NCBI GenBank assembly: GCA_020025475.1
Contig: JAHHSA010000029.1
Location: 1 to 19,847, forward strand
Length of the DNA: 19,847 nucleotides
From: Oscillibacter sp.
GTDB taxonomy: Bacteria > Bacillota > Clostridia > Oscillospirales > Oscillospiraceae
Direction: 5' to 3'
The notes beneath the pieces were generated by a model, which was given only the letters and a program-made list of their open reading frames with translations, ran no database searches and was not told the DNA's origin. Shown here piece after piece: positions 6,175 through 12,966 of the stretch (the first letter of the stretch is position 1; each line of letters opens with the position of its first letter). Both the position numbers and the translations under genes were made by a program.

Positions 6175-7848
6175 TTAGAAAAGACCGGTGATTCTGCCGT
6201 TTTCGTCCACGTCAATCTTTTCAGCGGCGGGGACCTTGGGCAGACCAGGCATGGTGAGAATGTCACCGGTGAGAGCCACCAGGAAGCCGGCGCCAGCAGA
6301 GACCTTCAGGTTCCGGACGGTAATGGTGAAGCCCCTGGGGGCACCCAGCTTGGTTGCGTCGTCAGAAAAGGAGTACTGGGTTTTTGCCATACAAATTGGC
6401 AGATGATCAAAGCCCAGGGCCTCCAGCTCCTTGAGCTGCTTCTTGGCACCTGCGGTCAGCTCCACGCCGTCAGCATGGTAGATTTTGGTGGCAATATCGT
6501 TGAGCTTGGTGACGATGTCGTCTTCCGTGTTGTAGGCGAAATGGAAGTCGTTTGGCTCATCGCAGAGGCGGATGACCTCCTCGGCCAGGGCCAGACCGCC
6601 TTCGCCGCCCTTGGCCCAGACCTCGCTGAGTCGGACGTTGACGCCCTTTTCCCGGCACTTGGCCTCTACCAGATCCAGCTCGGACTTGGTGTCAGTGGGA
6701 AAGGCGTTGATGGCCACCACGCAGGGCAGACCATAGACATTGGTGATGTTCTCCACGTGCTGGATCAGGTTGGGCAGTCCCCTTTCCAGGGCTTCCAGGT
6801 TCTCATGGTTCAGATCTGCTTTGGGGACACCACCGTGGTTCTTGAGGGCCCGGACAGTGGCCACCACCACAACAGCGGAGGGCTTGAGTCCGGCGAAGCG
6901 GCACTTGATATCCAGGAACTTTTCCGCGCCCAGGTCAGCACCGAAGCCAGCCTCAGTGACGGCGTAATCACCAAGCCGCAAGGCCATGCGGGTAGCCATA
7001 ACGGAGTTGCAGCCATGGGCGATGTTGGCGAAGGGACCGCCGTGGATGAAGGCGGGAGTGCCCTCCAGGGTCTGGACCAGGTTGGGCTTCAGAGCGTCCT
7101 TCAGCAAAGCAGCCATAGCGCCCTCTGCCTTCAGATCGTGGGCGGTGACGGGTTTTCCGTCATAGGTGTAGGCCACAACCATGCGGCCCAGTCGGGCCTT
7201 CAGATCGGGAATGTCCGAGGCGAGGCACAGCACAGCCATGATCTCAGAGGCAACGGTGATGTCAAAGCCGTCCTCCCGGGGCACGCCCTGCATCCGACCA
7301 CCGATGCCGTCAATGATGTTGCGCAGCTGGCGGTCATTCATATCCACGCAGCGCTTCCAGGTGATGCGCTTGACATCGATGCCCAGAGCATTGCCCTGCT
7401 GAATGTGGTTGTCCAACATGGCGGCGCACAGGTTGTTGGCGGCACCGATGGCGTGGAAGTCGCCGGTGAAATGGAGGTTGATGTCCTCCATGGGCACCAC
7501 CTGGGCGTAGCCGCCACCTGCAGCACCGCCCTTGACACCGAACACGGGCCCCAGAGAGGGCTCCCGGAGGGCTACCACGGTGGACTTGCCCAGCTTCCGC
7601 ATGGCATCTGCAAGACCTACGGTGGTGGTGGTCTTGCCCTCACCGGCGGGAGTGGGGTTGATGGCGGTGACCAGAATCAGCTTGCCATCGGGCCGCTGAT
7701 TCTCCCGCAGCAGACGATAGTCTACCTTAGCTTTGTAGTTACCGTAGAGCTCCAGGTACTGGGGGTCCACACCGGCGGTAGCAGCAATTTCGGTGATGGG
7801 CTTCATGGCGCAGGACTGGGCGATTTCGATATCAGAGAGAATGGACAT
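6175..7848 (-). CDS. fhs: Formate-tetrahydrofolate ligase
   Basis: Fhs joins formate to tetrahydrofolate using ATP, giving 10-formyl-THF, the entry to one-carbon metabolism and to the methyl branch of the Wood-Ljungdahl pathway. The product is 557 aa, the usual family length. The ATP loop TPAGEGKTTTT is at about 66-76, and EPSLGPVFGVKGGAAGGG, GGPFANIAHGCNS and the C-terminal FTITVRNLKVSAGAG block are family signatures. The ATG at 7848 is preceded by AGGAGGT (7856-7862) at 7 bases; the frame extends 41 codons upstream but without family similarity. It is the first gene of an operon with focA 4 bases later. The 120-base leader is AT-rich. I saw no folate-riboswitch consensus in it. Confidence 0.97.
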   Translation of the reverse strand: MSILSDIEIAQSCAMKPITEIAATAGVDPQYLELYGNYKAKVDYRLLRENQRPDGKLILVTAINPTPAGEGKTTTTVGLADAMRKLGKSTVVALREPSLGPVFGVKGGAAGGGYAQVVPMEDINLHFTGDFHAIGAANNLCAAMLDNHIQQGNALGIDVKRITWKRCVDMNDRQLRNIIDGIGGRMQGVPREDGFDITVASEIMAVLCLASDIPDLKARLGRMVVAYTYDGKPVTAHDLKAEGAMAALLKDALKPNLVQTLEGTPAFIHGGPFANIAHGCNSVMATRMALRLGDYAVTEAGFGADLGAEKFLDIKCRFAGLKPSAVVVVATVRALKNHGGVPKADLNHENLEALERGLPNLIQHVENITNVYGLPCVVAINAFPTDTKSELDLVEAKCREKGVNVRLSEVWAKGGEGGLALAEEVIRLCDEPNDFHFAYNTEDDIVTKLNDIATKIYHADGVELTAGAKKQLKELEALGFDHLPICMAKTQYSFSDDATKLGAPRGFTITVRNLKVSAGAGFLVALTGDILTMPGLPKVPAAEKIDVDENGRITGLF

Positions 7849-7926
7849 AGGGAAGACCTCCTGTTTGTAATTTAATAGCAGGTATTCGCAGAGCTTATGG
7901 AAAGGTATTACTTCTTGACGAAAACT

Positions 7927-7932
7927 AATATA
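7927..7932 (-). promoter_or_regulatory. Possible -10 element of fhs-focA
   Basis: The minus strand has TATATT here, about 80 bases before the fhs start, in a very T-rich stretch. The -35 is poor (a T-rich TTTCTT-like hexamer). The segment between the DUF1294 terminator (8012) and fhs is the only room for a promoter. Confidence 0.3.
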
Positions 7933-8011
7933 GCATGAAAAAAAGAGAAAGAAAATGGGCAATTTTAACAACTCGCAGGGAGATATTTGCTTAAATTTGC
8001 GGGGAGATATG

Positions 8012-8046
8012 AAAAACCCACAAGGGCACAGCGTACCTTGTGGGTT
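8012..8046 (-). terminator. Terminator of the DUF1294 gene
   Basis: AACCCACAAGG (8015-8025) pairs perfectly with its complement (8036-8046). On the minus strand the stem runs into TTTTTC. It sits 21 bases after the stop of the DUF1294 gene and before the fhs leader. Confidence 0.88.
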
Positions 8047-8067
8047 GGCATGAAACTTGTAACGGGG

Positions 8068-8430
8068 TCAGGAAAAATGGAACCAGACGTACAGAATGAA
8101 AAACAGCAGGATCTGAAGGATCAGCAGCAGGGGAACACCTATTTGGAAAATCCGGTGACGGGTCTTGTGGTGCCAGATGTGCATCCCCAGATATGCCCCC
8201 AGACTGCCGCCAATGGCGGCGGCGATCAGCAGATTCCGCTCCGGAATCCGACGGGTGTTGGGTTTGGATGCCTGACGCTTTGCCTTCCACTTATCCACAC
8301 CGTAGACAAAGAAAGTGAGAATATTCATGAAAAAGAACCAGAGGAACAGCCAGCTCCAGGGAGAACCGATGAAGGCCCGGAGCATATCATTGTGGGCTTG
8401 CGGCTGGTACAGTTGACCGGTAAGAAACAT
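8068..8430 (-). CDS. DUF1294 family small membrane protein
   Basis: The 120-aa product has a hydrophobic N-terminal segment (FLWFFFMNILTFFVYG), then a basic cytoplasmic stretch beginning DKWKAKR, the core RIPERNLL...GGSLGAYLGM and HKTRH, and two C-terminal membrane segments. NxxxFxxYGxDK, RIPE, GGSxGAxxGM and HKTxH are the signature of DUF1294, a family of unknown function. Two adjacent ATGs exist (8433 and 8430). AAGGAGG (8437-8443) is 3 bases from the first and 6 from the second, so the second is preferred. The open frame extends further upstream but has no support. It is a single gene with its own terminator, divergent from asnS across about 140 bases. Confidence 0.85.
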   Translation of the reverse strand: MFLTGQLYQPQAHNDMLRAFIGSPWSWLFLWFFFMNILTFFVYGVDKWKAKRQASKPNTRRIPERNLLIAAAIGGSLGAYLGMHIWHHKTRHRIFQIGVPLLLILQILLFFILYVWFHFS

Positions 8431-8574
8431 CATGTGCCTCCTTTTCCGTGGGAATGGCAGAACCGCGGAACGTTTTGACGCCCTCAGTCTAACAGATTTT
8501 CCATTCTGCTGCAAGAAAAAGAGGAGAAGAGCAAGTGAATTCTCTGTATTGTACTCCAAAACACAGGATTTCTC

Positions 8575-8603
8575 TTGTCAACCAGGCCGGAGAGGAGTAT
8601 AAT
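8575..8603 (+). promoter_or_regulatory. Promoter of asnS
   Basis: TTGTCA (8575-8580), a 17-base spacer and a perfect TATAAT (8598-8603). The predicted leader before asnS is only about 40 bases, too short for a T-box, so asnS is probably not under tRNA-sensing attenuation. Confidence 0.9.
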
Positions 8604-8648
8604 GCCATATAATTGTGAATACTCCCAAGAATATGAGAAAACGGGTGA

Positions 8649-10049
8649 ATGAATATGAGCTATACGAAAATCGCGGCGATCTTTGCAGACAGCGAGACGC
8701 TTGCCGACAAGGAAGTCACCGTGGGCGGCTGGGCCCGTACCATTCGTGACATGAAGAACTTCGGCTTTGTGGAGCTGAACGACGGTTCCTGCTTCAAAAA
8801 CCTCCAAGTGGTTATGGAGACTGCTTCCGTGGAGAATTACAAGGAGATTGCCTCTCAGAACGTGGGCGCCGCTCTGGTTGTCACCGGCACCGTCGTGCTG
8901 ACCCCCGAGGCCAAGCAGCCTTTGGAGCTGAAGGCTACCAAGATTGAGGTGGAGGGCACCTCCACTCCCGATTATCCGCTGCAGAAGAAGCGTCACAGCG
9001 TGGAGTTCCTGCGCACCATCCAGCATCTGCGTCCCCGGACCAACCTGTTCTCTGCCGCTTTCCGTGTTCGAAGCGTGGCGGCTTACGCCATCCACAAGTT
9101 CTTTCAGGAGCAGGGGTTTGTCTATGTCCATACGCCCATCATCACCGGCAGCGACTGCGAGGGTGCCGGTGAGATGTTCCAGGTCACGACTTTGGATATG
9201 AACAACGTGCCCAAGACCGAGGACGGTCAGGTGGACTACACCCAGGACTTCTTCGGCAAGAAGACCAGCTTGACCGTGTCCGGCCAGCTGAACTGCGAGA
9301 ACTTCGCAATGGCTTTCGGCAACGTCTACACCTTCGGCCCCACCTTCCGGGCCGAGAACTCCAACACAGCCCGCCATGCTGCCGAGTTCTGGATGGTGGA
9401 GCCGGAGATGGCTTTCGCCGATCTGAACGACTATATGGATACCGCAGAGGCCATGATCAAGTTCATCATCACCTATGTGATGGAGCAGTGCCCCGATGAG
9501 ATCAACTTTTTCAACAGCTTTGTGGATAAAGGCCTCAAGGACCGTCTCAATCATGTGGCTTCCTCTGATTTCGGCCGTGTCACTTACACCGATGCTGTGG
9601 AGATTCTGAAAAACCACAACGATGAGTTTGATTATAAGGTAGAGTGGGGCGTGGACCTGCAGACCGAGCACGAGCGCTACCTCACTGAGCAGGTCTACAA
9701 GCGTCCTGTGTTCGTCACCGACTATCCCAAGGAGATCAAGGCTTTCTACATGCGCCAGAACGACGACGGCAAGACCGTTGCTGCAGCAGACTGCTTGGTG
9801 CCGGGCATCGGCGAGATCATCGGCGGTTCTCAGCGTGAGGAGCGTCTGGACGTCCTGGAGAAACGCATCAAAGAGCTGGGCATGGACCCCAAGGATTATT
9901 GGTGGTACTGCGACCTGCGCCGCTATGGCTCCTGTAAACACGCAGGCTATGGCCTGGGCTTTGAGCGCATGGTCATGTATCTCACCGGCATCAGCAACAT
10001 CCGCGATGTGGAACTGCATCCCCGTACCGTGGGCAATGCCGATTTCTAA
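8649..10049 (+). CDS. asnS: Asparagine-tRNA ligase
   Basis: Class IIb aminoacyl-tRNA synthetase that charges tRNA-Asn with asparagine in the cytosol, 466 aa. The N-terminal OB-fold anticodon-binding domain (VTVGGWARTIRDMKNFGFVELNDG) is followed by the catalytic core. Motif 2 appears as FRAENSNTARHAAEFWMVEPEMAF, and motif 3 as GLGFERMVMYLTG close to the C-terminus. The ending GNADF resembles the usual PRTPGNAEF of AsnRS, with Val in place of Pro before GN. AspRS is excluded by the AsnRS-specific WMVEPEMAF and the short tail. Two starts are possible, ATG 8649 and ATG 8655; neither has a strong ribosome binding site (GGGTG just before the first). It is monocistronic, with a strong promoter and terminator. 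Confidence 0.95.
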   Translation: MNMSYTKIAAIFADSETLADKEVTVGGWARTIRDMKNFGFVELNDGSCFKNLQVVMETASVENYKEIASQNVGAALVVTGTVVLTPEAKQPLELKATKIEVEGTSTPDYPLQKKRHSVEFLRTIQHLRPRTNLFSAAFRVRSVAAYAIHKFFQEQGFVYVHTPIITGSDCEGAGEMFQVTTLDMNNVPKTEDGQVDYTQDFFGKKTSLTVSGQLNCENFAMAFGNVYTFGPTFRAENSNTARHAAEFWMVEPEMAFADLNDYMDTAEAMIKFIITYVMEQCPDEINFFNSFVDKGLKDRLNHVASSDFGRVTYTDAVEILKNHNDEFDYKVEWGVDLQTEHERYLTEQVYKRPVFVTDYPKEIKAFYMRQNDDGKTVAAADCLVPGIGEIIGGSQREERLDVLEKRIKELGMDPKDYWWYCDLRRYGSCKHAGYGLGFERMVMYLTGISNIRDVELHPRTVGNADF

Positions 10050-10058
10050 AAAAATAGG

Positions 10059-10102
10059 AAAAAGGATCGCGCAAAGCAAACTGCTCTGCGCGATCCTTTT
10101 TT
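10059..10102. terminator. Long bidirectional terminator between asnS and the CoA-binding gene
   Basis: AAAAAGGATCGCGCA pairs with TGCGCGATCCTTTTT, and after one A-C mismatch AGCA pairs with TGCT over a 3-base loop. The stem is followed by T-runs on both strands, so it can end both asnS and the converging gene at 10146-10508. Confidence 0.93.
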
Positions 10103-10145
10103 AAACGCACACCGTTAAAAGCAAAAGTTTTCCAAAAGTCAAACG

Positions 10146-10508
10146 TCACTTCCGGCGGGGGTATTTTTCCAAACCTACCAGCAGGCAGCCTTGTAAATAG
10201 GGCACTTGGTTCTCTTCCAACCAGGCCAGCAGTTCCGGAGACTCAGCGCCGGGCTGGATCACCACGCACCGAAAATGCTTTCGGTTCTCCTTCAGCAGCG
10301 CAAGTCCACGGTCTGCCCGAAGGCAGAGATCCAGAATGTCCACGTTGCCGGGCACGTCGTTGAAAGAGGCAAGCTCCTTGCCAACGCCGTATGCGGTATA
10401 GCCTGCTTCCAGCAGGTCCCGCTTGATCTTTGCGGCAAATTTATCGGGATTCAGAGTATCCCCGGCCACAGCATAGACCTGCTGGGCCATGACTTCTTGC
10501 AGAGTCAC
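10146..10508 (-). CDS. CoA-binding domain protein (YccU/COG1832-like)
   Basis: A 120-aa protein with a Rossmann-like CoA_binding_2 fold. VYAVAGDTLNPDKFAAKI (about 12-29) matches the family's N-terminal Gly-rich loop and NPxK motif. EAGYTAYGV, FNDVPGNVDILDL and VVIQPGAESPELL follow the family order (strand, ladlP-x-vD, strand, Q-PG-ES). The family is about 135-140 aa, so this is a slightly short member. The start is GTG at 10508 (10506-10508), with AGGAGGT (10516-10522) 7 bases upstream. The biochemical role of this family is not established. It diverges from the cysteine desulfidase gene, with an inverted repeat (10536-10565) just upstream. Confidence 0.78.
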   Translation of the reverse strand: MTLQEVMAQQVYAVAGDTLNPDKFAAKIKRDLLEAGYTAYGVGKELASFNDVPGNVDILDLCLRADRGLALLKENRKHFRCVVIQPGAESPELLAWLEENQVPYLQGCLLVGLEKYPRRK

Positions 10509-10535
10509 GGATGAAACCTCCTTTTTTACTTATCC

Positions 10536-10565
10536 TATCACAGAATTCAAAAGTATCCTGTGATA
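10536..10565. promoter_or_regulatory. Candidate operator between two divergent genes
   Basis: TATCACAG (10536-10543) and CTGTGATA (10558-10565) are perfect inverted copies 14 bases apart. They lie just upstream of the CoA-binding gene and 48 bases before the -35 box of the cysteine desulfidase gene. The layout suits a dimeric regulator; the protein is unknown. Confidence 0.45.
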
Positions 10566-10612
10566 TAAGCCACTTTCATACGCCAAATGCTCAAATTTGC
10601 GGAAAAGGCGGC

Positions 10613-10641
10613 TTGCACCTGGAAAAATTGTTGGATATAAT
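10613..10641 (+). promoter_or_regulatory. Promoter of the cysteine desulfidase gene
   Basis: TTGCAC (10613-10618), a 17-base spacer and TATAAT (10636-10641) lie 56 bases before the ATG. Confidence 0.88.
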
Positions 10642-10697
10642 AGAGAACATTGAAATGAAATTACGGGAGACAACGGTTACAATAAGGAGAACTGACT

Positions 10698-11984
10698 ATG
10701 GAAAAAGCACCCTGGTATGACAGTTATCTGCAAATTTTGAAGGAAGAACTGATTCCGGCTATGGGCTGTACCGAACCCATCGCCATTGCCCTGGCGGCTG
10801 CCAAGGCCAGGGAGGCACTGGGAATGCTGCCTGAGCGCTGTACTGTGGAGACCAGCGGCAACATCATCAAGAATGCCAGAGCAGTTACCGTGCCCAATAC
10901 CGGCGGACTCAAAGGTCTGGAAGCCAGCGTGGCTGCAGGTGTGGTGGCCGGTCGGGGGGACCTGATGCTGGAAGTGCTGTCTCAGGCCACAGAACAGCAG
11001 ATTGCCGATATGCGGACCTATCTGGATACCTGCCCCATCCAGGTGGTGCCCAGCACCAAGGACCGCCTGCTTTACATCTGTGTCACCGCAGAGGCCCAGG
11101 GTCACACTGGCCTTTGCGAGATTATGGATCTTCATACCAACGTGGTTCGGGTTCAGCGGGATGACCAGATTTTGTTTCAGGCAGAGACTGCCCAAACGAA
11201 CGACACCACACAGCCCACTGGAACCGACCGGGGATTGCTGAATGTGAAGGACATTATCGCCTTTGCCGACGCAGTGGACCCCGCCGATGTAGCGGAAACC
11301 ATCGAACGTCAGATTGCCTATAATACCGCTGTGGCGGAGCGGGGTCTCACCGAGGACTGGGGTGCCGGTGTGGGCCGCACGCTGCTCAAGACCGGCGGCG
11401 ACTCCGTGGCTGTTCGGGCAAAGGCCGCTGCCGCCGGTGCAGCGGATGCCCGCATGGGTGGATGCAGTCTGCCGGTGGTGACGGTAGCTGGCAGCGGCGA
11501 CCAGGGCCTTGCTGCCTCTCTGCCTGTCATTGAGTACGCCAGAGATATGGGTGTCTCCCGGGAAGAGCTATACCGTGCTCTGATTGTGTCTTCGCTGATT
11601 GCGGTCCATCAGAAGACTTCCATTGGTCGTCTGTCTGCCTTCTGCGGTGCCGTGAGCGCCGGCTGCGGTGCTGTCTGCGGCATTGCCTATTTGCAGGGCG
11701 GCCGCTATGATGTGATCTCCCACACCATTACCAATACCCTGGGAATTTGCTCCGGCATGGTCTGCGATGGGGCCAAGCCTTCCTGCGCCGCCAAGATTGC
11801 CGCAGGCCTGGAGGCTGGTATGCTGGGCTATCAGATGTACCTGAATGAGCAGCATCAGTTTTACCCCGGTGAGGGAATTCTGGGGGCTGACGTGGAGGCT
11901 ACCATCTCCAATGTGGGCCGCATGGCCGCGCGAGGGATGCGCCAGACCGACCGGGAAGTCCTGGACATCATGGTGGGCCGGTAA
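10698..11984 (+). CDS. cyuA: L-cysteine desulfidase family protein (UPF0597/CyuA, YhaM-like)
   Basis: The 428-aa product belongs to the serine-dehydratase-alpha-like UPF0597 family, whose characterised members (archaeal L-cysteine desulfidase, E. coli CyuA/YhaM) use a 4Fe-4S cluster to split cysteine into pyruvate, ammonia and sulfide. MGCTEPIAIA at 22-31 carries the invariant N-terminal cysteine (24), TSGNIIKNA at 52-60 and AGSGDQG at 264-270 are family blocks, and a C-terminal cysteine group (316, 323, 327, 351, 356, 363) can supply the cluster ligands. AAGGAGA (10684-10690) lies 7 bases before the ATG at 10698. It has its own promoter and terminator. A role in cysteine degradation is inferred from family; some UPF0597 members have no proven activity. 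No cysteine transporter or CyuR-type regulator is adjacent. Confidence 0.88.
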   Translation: MEKAPWYDSYLQILKEELIPAMGCTEPIAIALAAAKAREALGMLPERCTVETSGNIIKNARAVTVPNTGGLKGLEASVAAGVVAGRGDLMLEVLSQATEQQIADMRTYLDTCPIQVVPSTKDRLLYICVTAEAQGHTGLCEIMDLHTNVVRVQRDDQILFQAETAQTNDTTQPTGTDRGLLNVKDIIAFADAVDPADVAETIERQIAYNTAVAERGLTEDWGAGVGRTLLKTGGDSVAVRAKAAAAGAADARMGGCSLPVVTVAGSGDQGLAASLPVIEYARDMGVSREELYRALIVSSLIAVHQKTSIGRLSAFCGAVSAGCGAVCGIAYLQGGRYDVISHTITNTLGICSGMVCDGAKPSCAAKIAAGLEAGMLGYQMYLNEQHQFYPGEGILGADVEATISNVGRMAARGMRQTDREVLDIMVGR

Positions 11985-12031
11985 CCAAATGCAGGCCGTC
12001 ACATTTACGGCGGTTTCATTCGAACCACGAG

Positions 12032-12067
12032 CCACCGGAAAAGGAGGATGCCTTTTCCGGTGGTTTC
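12032..12067 (+). terminator. Terminator after the cysteine desulfidase gene
   Basis: CCACCGGAAAAGG (12032-12044) pairs perfectly with CCTTTTCCGGTGG (12051-12063) over AGGATG, followed by TTTC. The stem is strong and the U-run short. It lies only 16 bases before the tetR ribosome binding site, so some read-through into tetR is possible. Confidence 0.75.
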
Positions 12068-12098
12068 GATCAGTCTGTAGAGAAGGAGACGATCTGTT

Positions 12099-12701
12099 AT
12101 GCCAAAAAAGAATGGCCGGAACAATACCCGAGGCCGTATCATTGAGGCTGCCTGGCAGCTCTTTTATCGCCAGGGCTACGATGATACCACTGTTGAGGAG
12201 ATCATTGAGGCCTCCCAGACCTCCCGTGGGTCCTTTTATCATTATTTTGAGGGTAAGGACGCCCTGCTTTCCTCGGTTTCTTACTTGTTTGATCAGAAAT
12301 ACGAGGAGCTGATGGACGACATTGACCCGGACATGGACCGGTTTGACCAGCTGATGTACCTGAATCGGGAACTGTTTTCCATGATCGAAAACTCAATCTC
12401 CCTGGATCTGCTGGCCCGCCTTTATTCCTCGCAGCTGGTAACCCGGGGAGACAAGCATCTGCTGGACCACAACCGCACTTACTACAAGCTGTTGCGCCAG
12501 ATTATGCTCCAGGGACAGCAGCGGGGTGAGCTGCGCCAGGACATCACGGTCAACGAGCTGGTTCGCGTTTACGCGCTCTGTGAGCGAGCCCTGATTTACG
12601 ACTGGTGTCTCTCCAGTGGAAGCTATTCTCTGGTAAAGTACAGCTGCACCATGATGCCCATGTTTTTCGGCGGCTTTCGCGCCGACCACCTAAAAAAATA
12701 A
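12099..12701 (+). CDS. TetR/AcrR family transcriptional regulator
   Basis: A 200-aa one-domain-plus-ligand-domain repressor. The N-terminal helix RIIEAAWQLFYRQGYDDT and the helix-turn-helix TTVEEIIEASQTSRGSFYHYF (about 30-50), ending in the family-typical FYHYF and GKDAL, are unmistakable. The C-terminal ligand/dimer domain is unassigned. AAGGAG (12083-12088) lies 10 bases before the ATG. It precedes a PutP-type symporter in the same direction, with 265 bases between them that contain a 22-bp palindrome. The natural guess is that it controls the symporter, itself, or both, but its ligand is unknown. Confidence 0.92.
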   Translation: MPKKNGRNNTRGRIIEAAWQLFYRQGYDDTTVEEIIEASQTSRGSFYHYFEGKDALLSSVSYLFDQKYEELMDDIDPDMDRFDQLMYLNRELFSMIENSISLDLLARLYSSQLVTRGDKHLLDHNRTYYKLLRQIMLQGQQRGELRQDITVNELVRVYALCERALIYDWCLSSGSYSLVKYSCTMMPMFFGGFRADHLKK

Positions 12702-12966
12702 AAAGTCTATTTTTCTTAATTATAAAATGTACAGTCTGAAAGCACTGTAGAACAATAGTTTTAAAGATAAACAGTGAATTTTGTATAGAATTCATTCTAT
12801 ACATCGTTCTCTGTTTTATTCTTGCACAAACTATGCTAAGATAGAGCCTAATGAATGCGACATCTGCCGAAGTGGGCAGCGGTCTGTGGAAGGCGGGAAA
12901 ACTTTGCCGGAGGACTGTACGTGAAGCAAAGACAGCCAGTGGGCTATCAAAAGGAGAGAGAATTTT
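12702..12966 (+). promoter_or_regulatory. AT-rich regulatory region between tetR and putP
   Basis: Besides the palindrome at 12782-12803 it holds a smaller inverted repeat TACAGT-N7-ACTGTA (12730-12748, allowing the exact arms 12730-12735 and 12743-12748), an extended -10 element TGCTAAGAT (12834-12842) with a weak -35, and a leader hairpin CTGCC-N6-GGCAG near 12862-12877. The putP ribosome binding site AAGGAGAG is at 12951-12958. Confidence 0.5.
12782..12803. promoter_or_regulatory. Perfect 22-bp palindrome, candidate TetR operator
   Basis: TGTATAGAAT (12782-12791) and ATTCTATACA (12794-12803) are exact inverted copies around TC. Arm length, near-absence of spacer and position between a tetR gene and the transporter it could control fit a TetR-family operator. 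It lies about 10 bases upstream of the expected -35 region of the putP promoter. Confidence 0.6.

Noticed and set aside
6403..7875. A 490-codon plus-strand open frame opposite fhs
   Set aside because: It mirrors fhs codon bias and its translation has no family features, while fhs on the minus strand is unmistakable.
7849..7990. A folate (THF) riboswitch ahead of fhs
   Set aside because: I could not find the conserved THF aptamer blocks, and the leader is mostly AT-rich and unstructured.
8604..8648. A T-box leader ahead of asnS
   Set aside because: Only about 40 bases separate the promoter from the start codon and there is no GGTGGNACC core.
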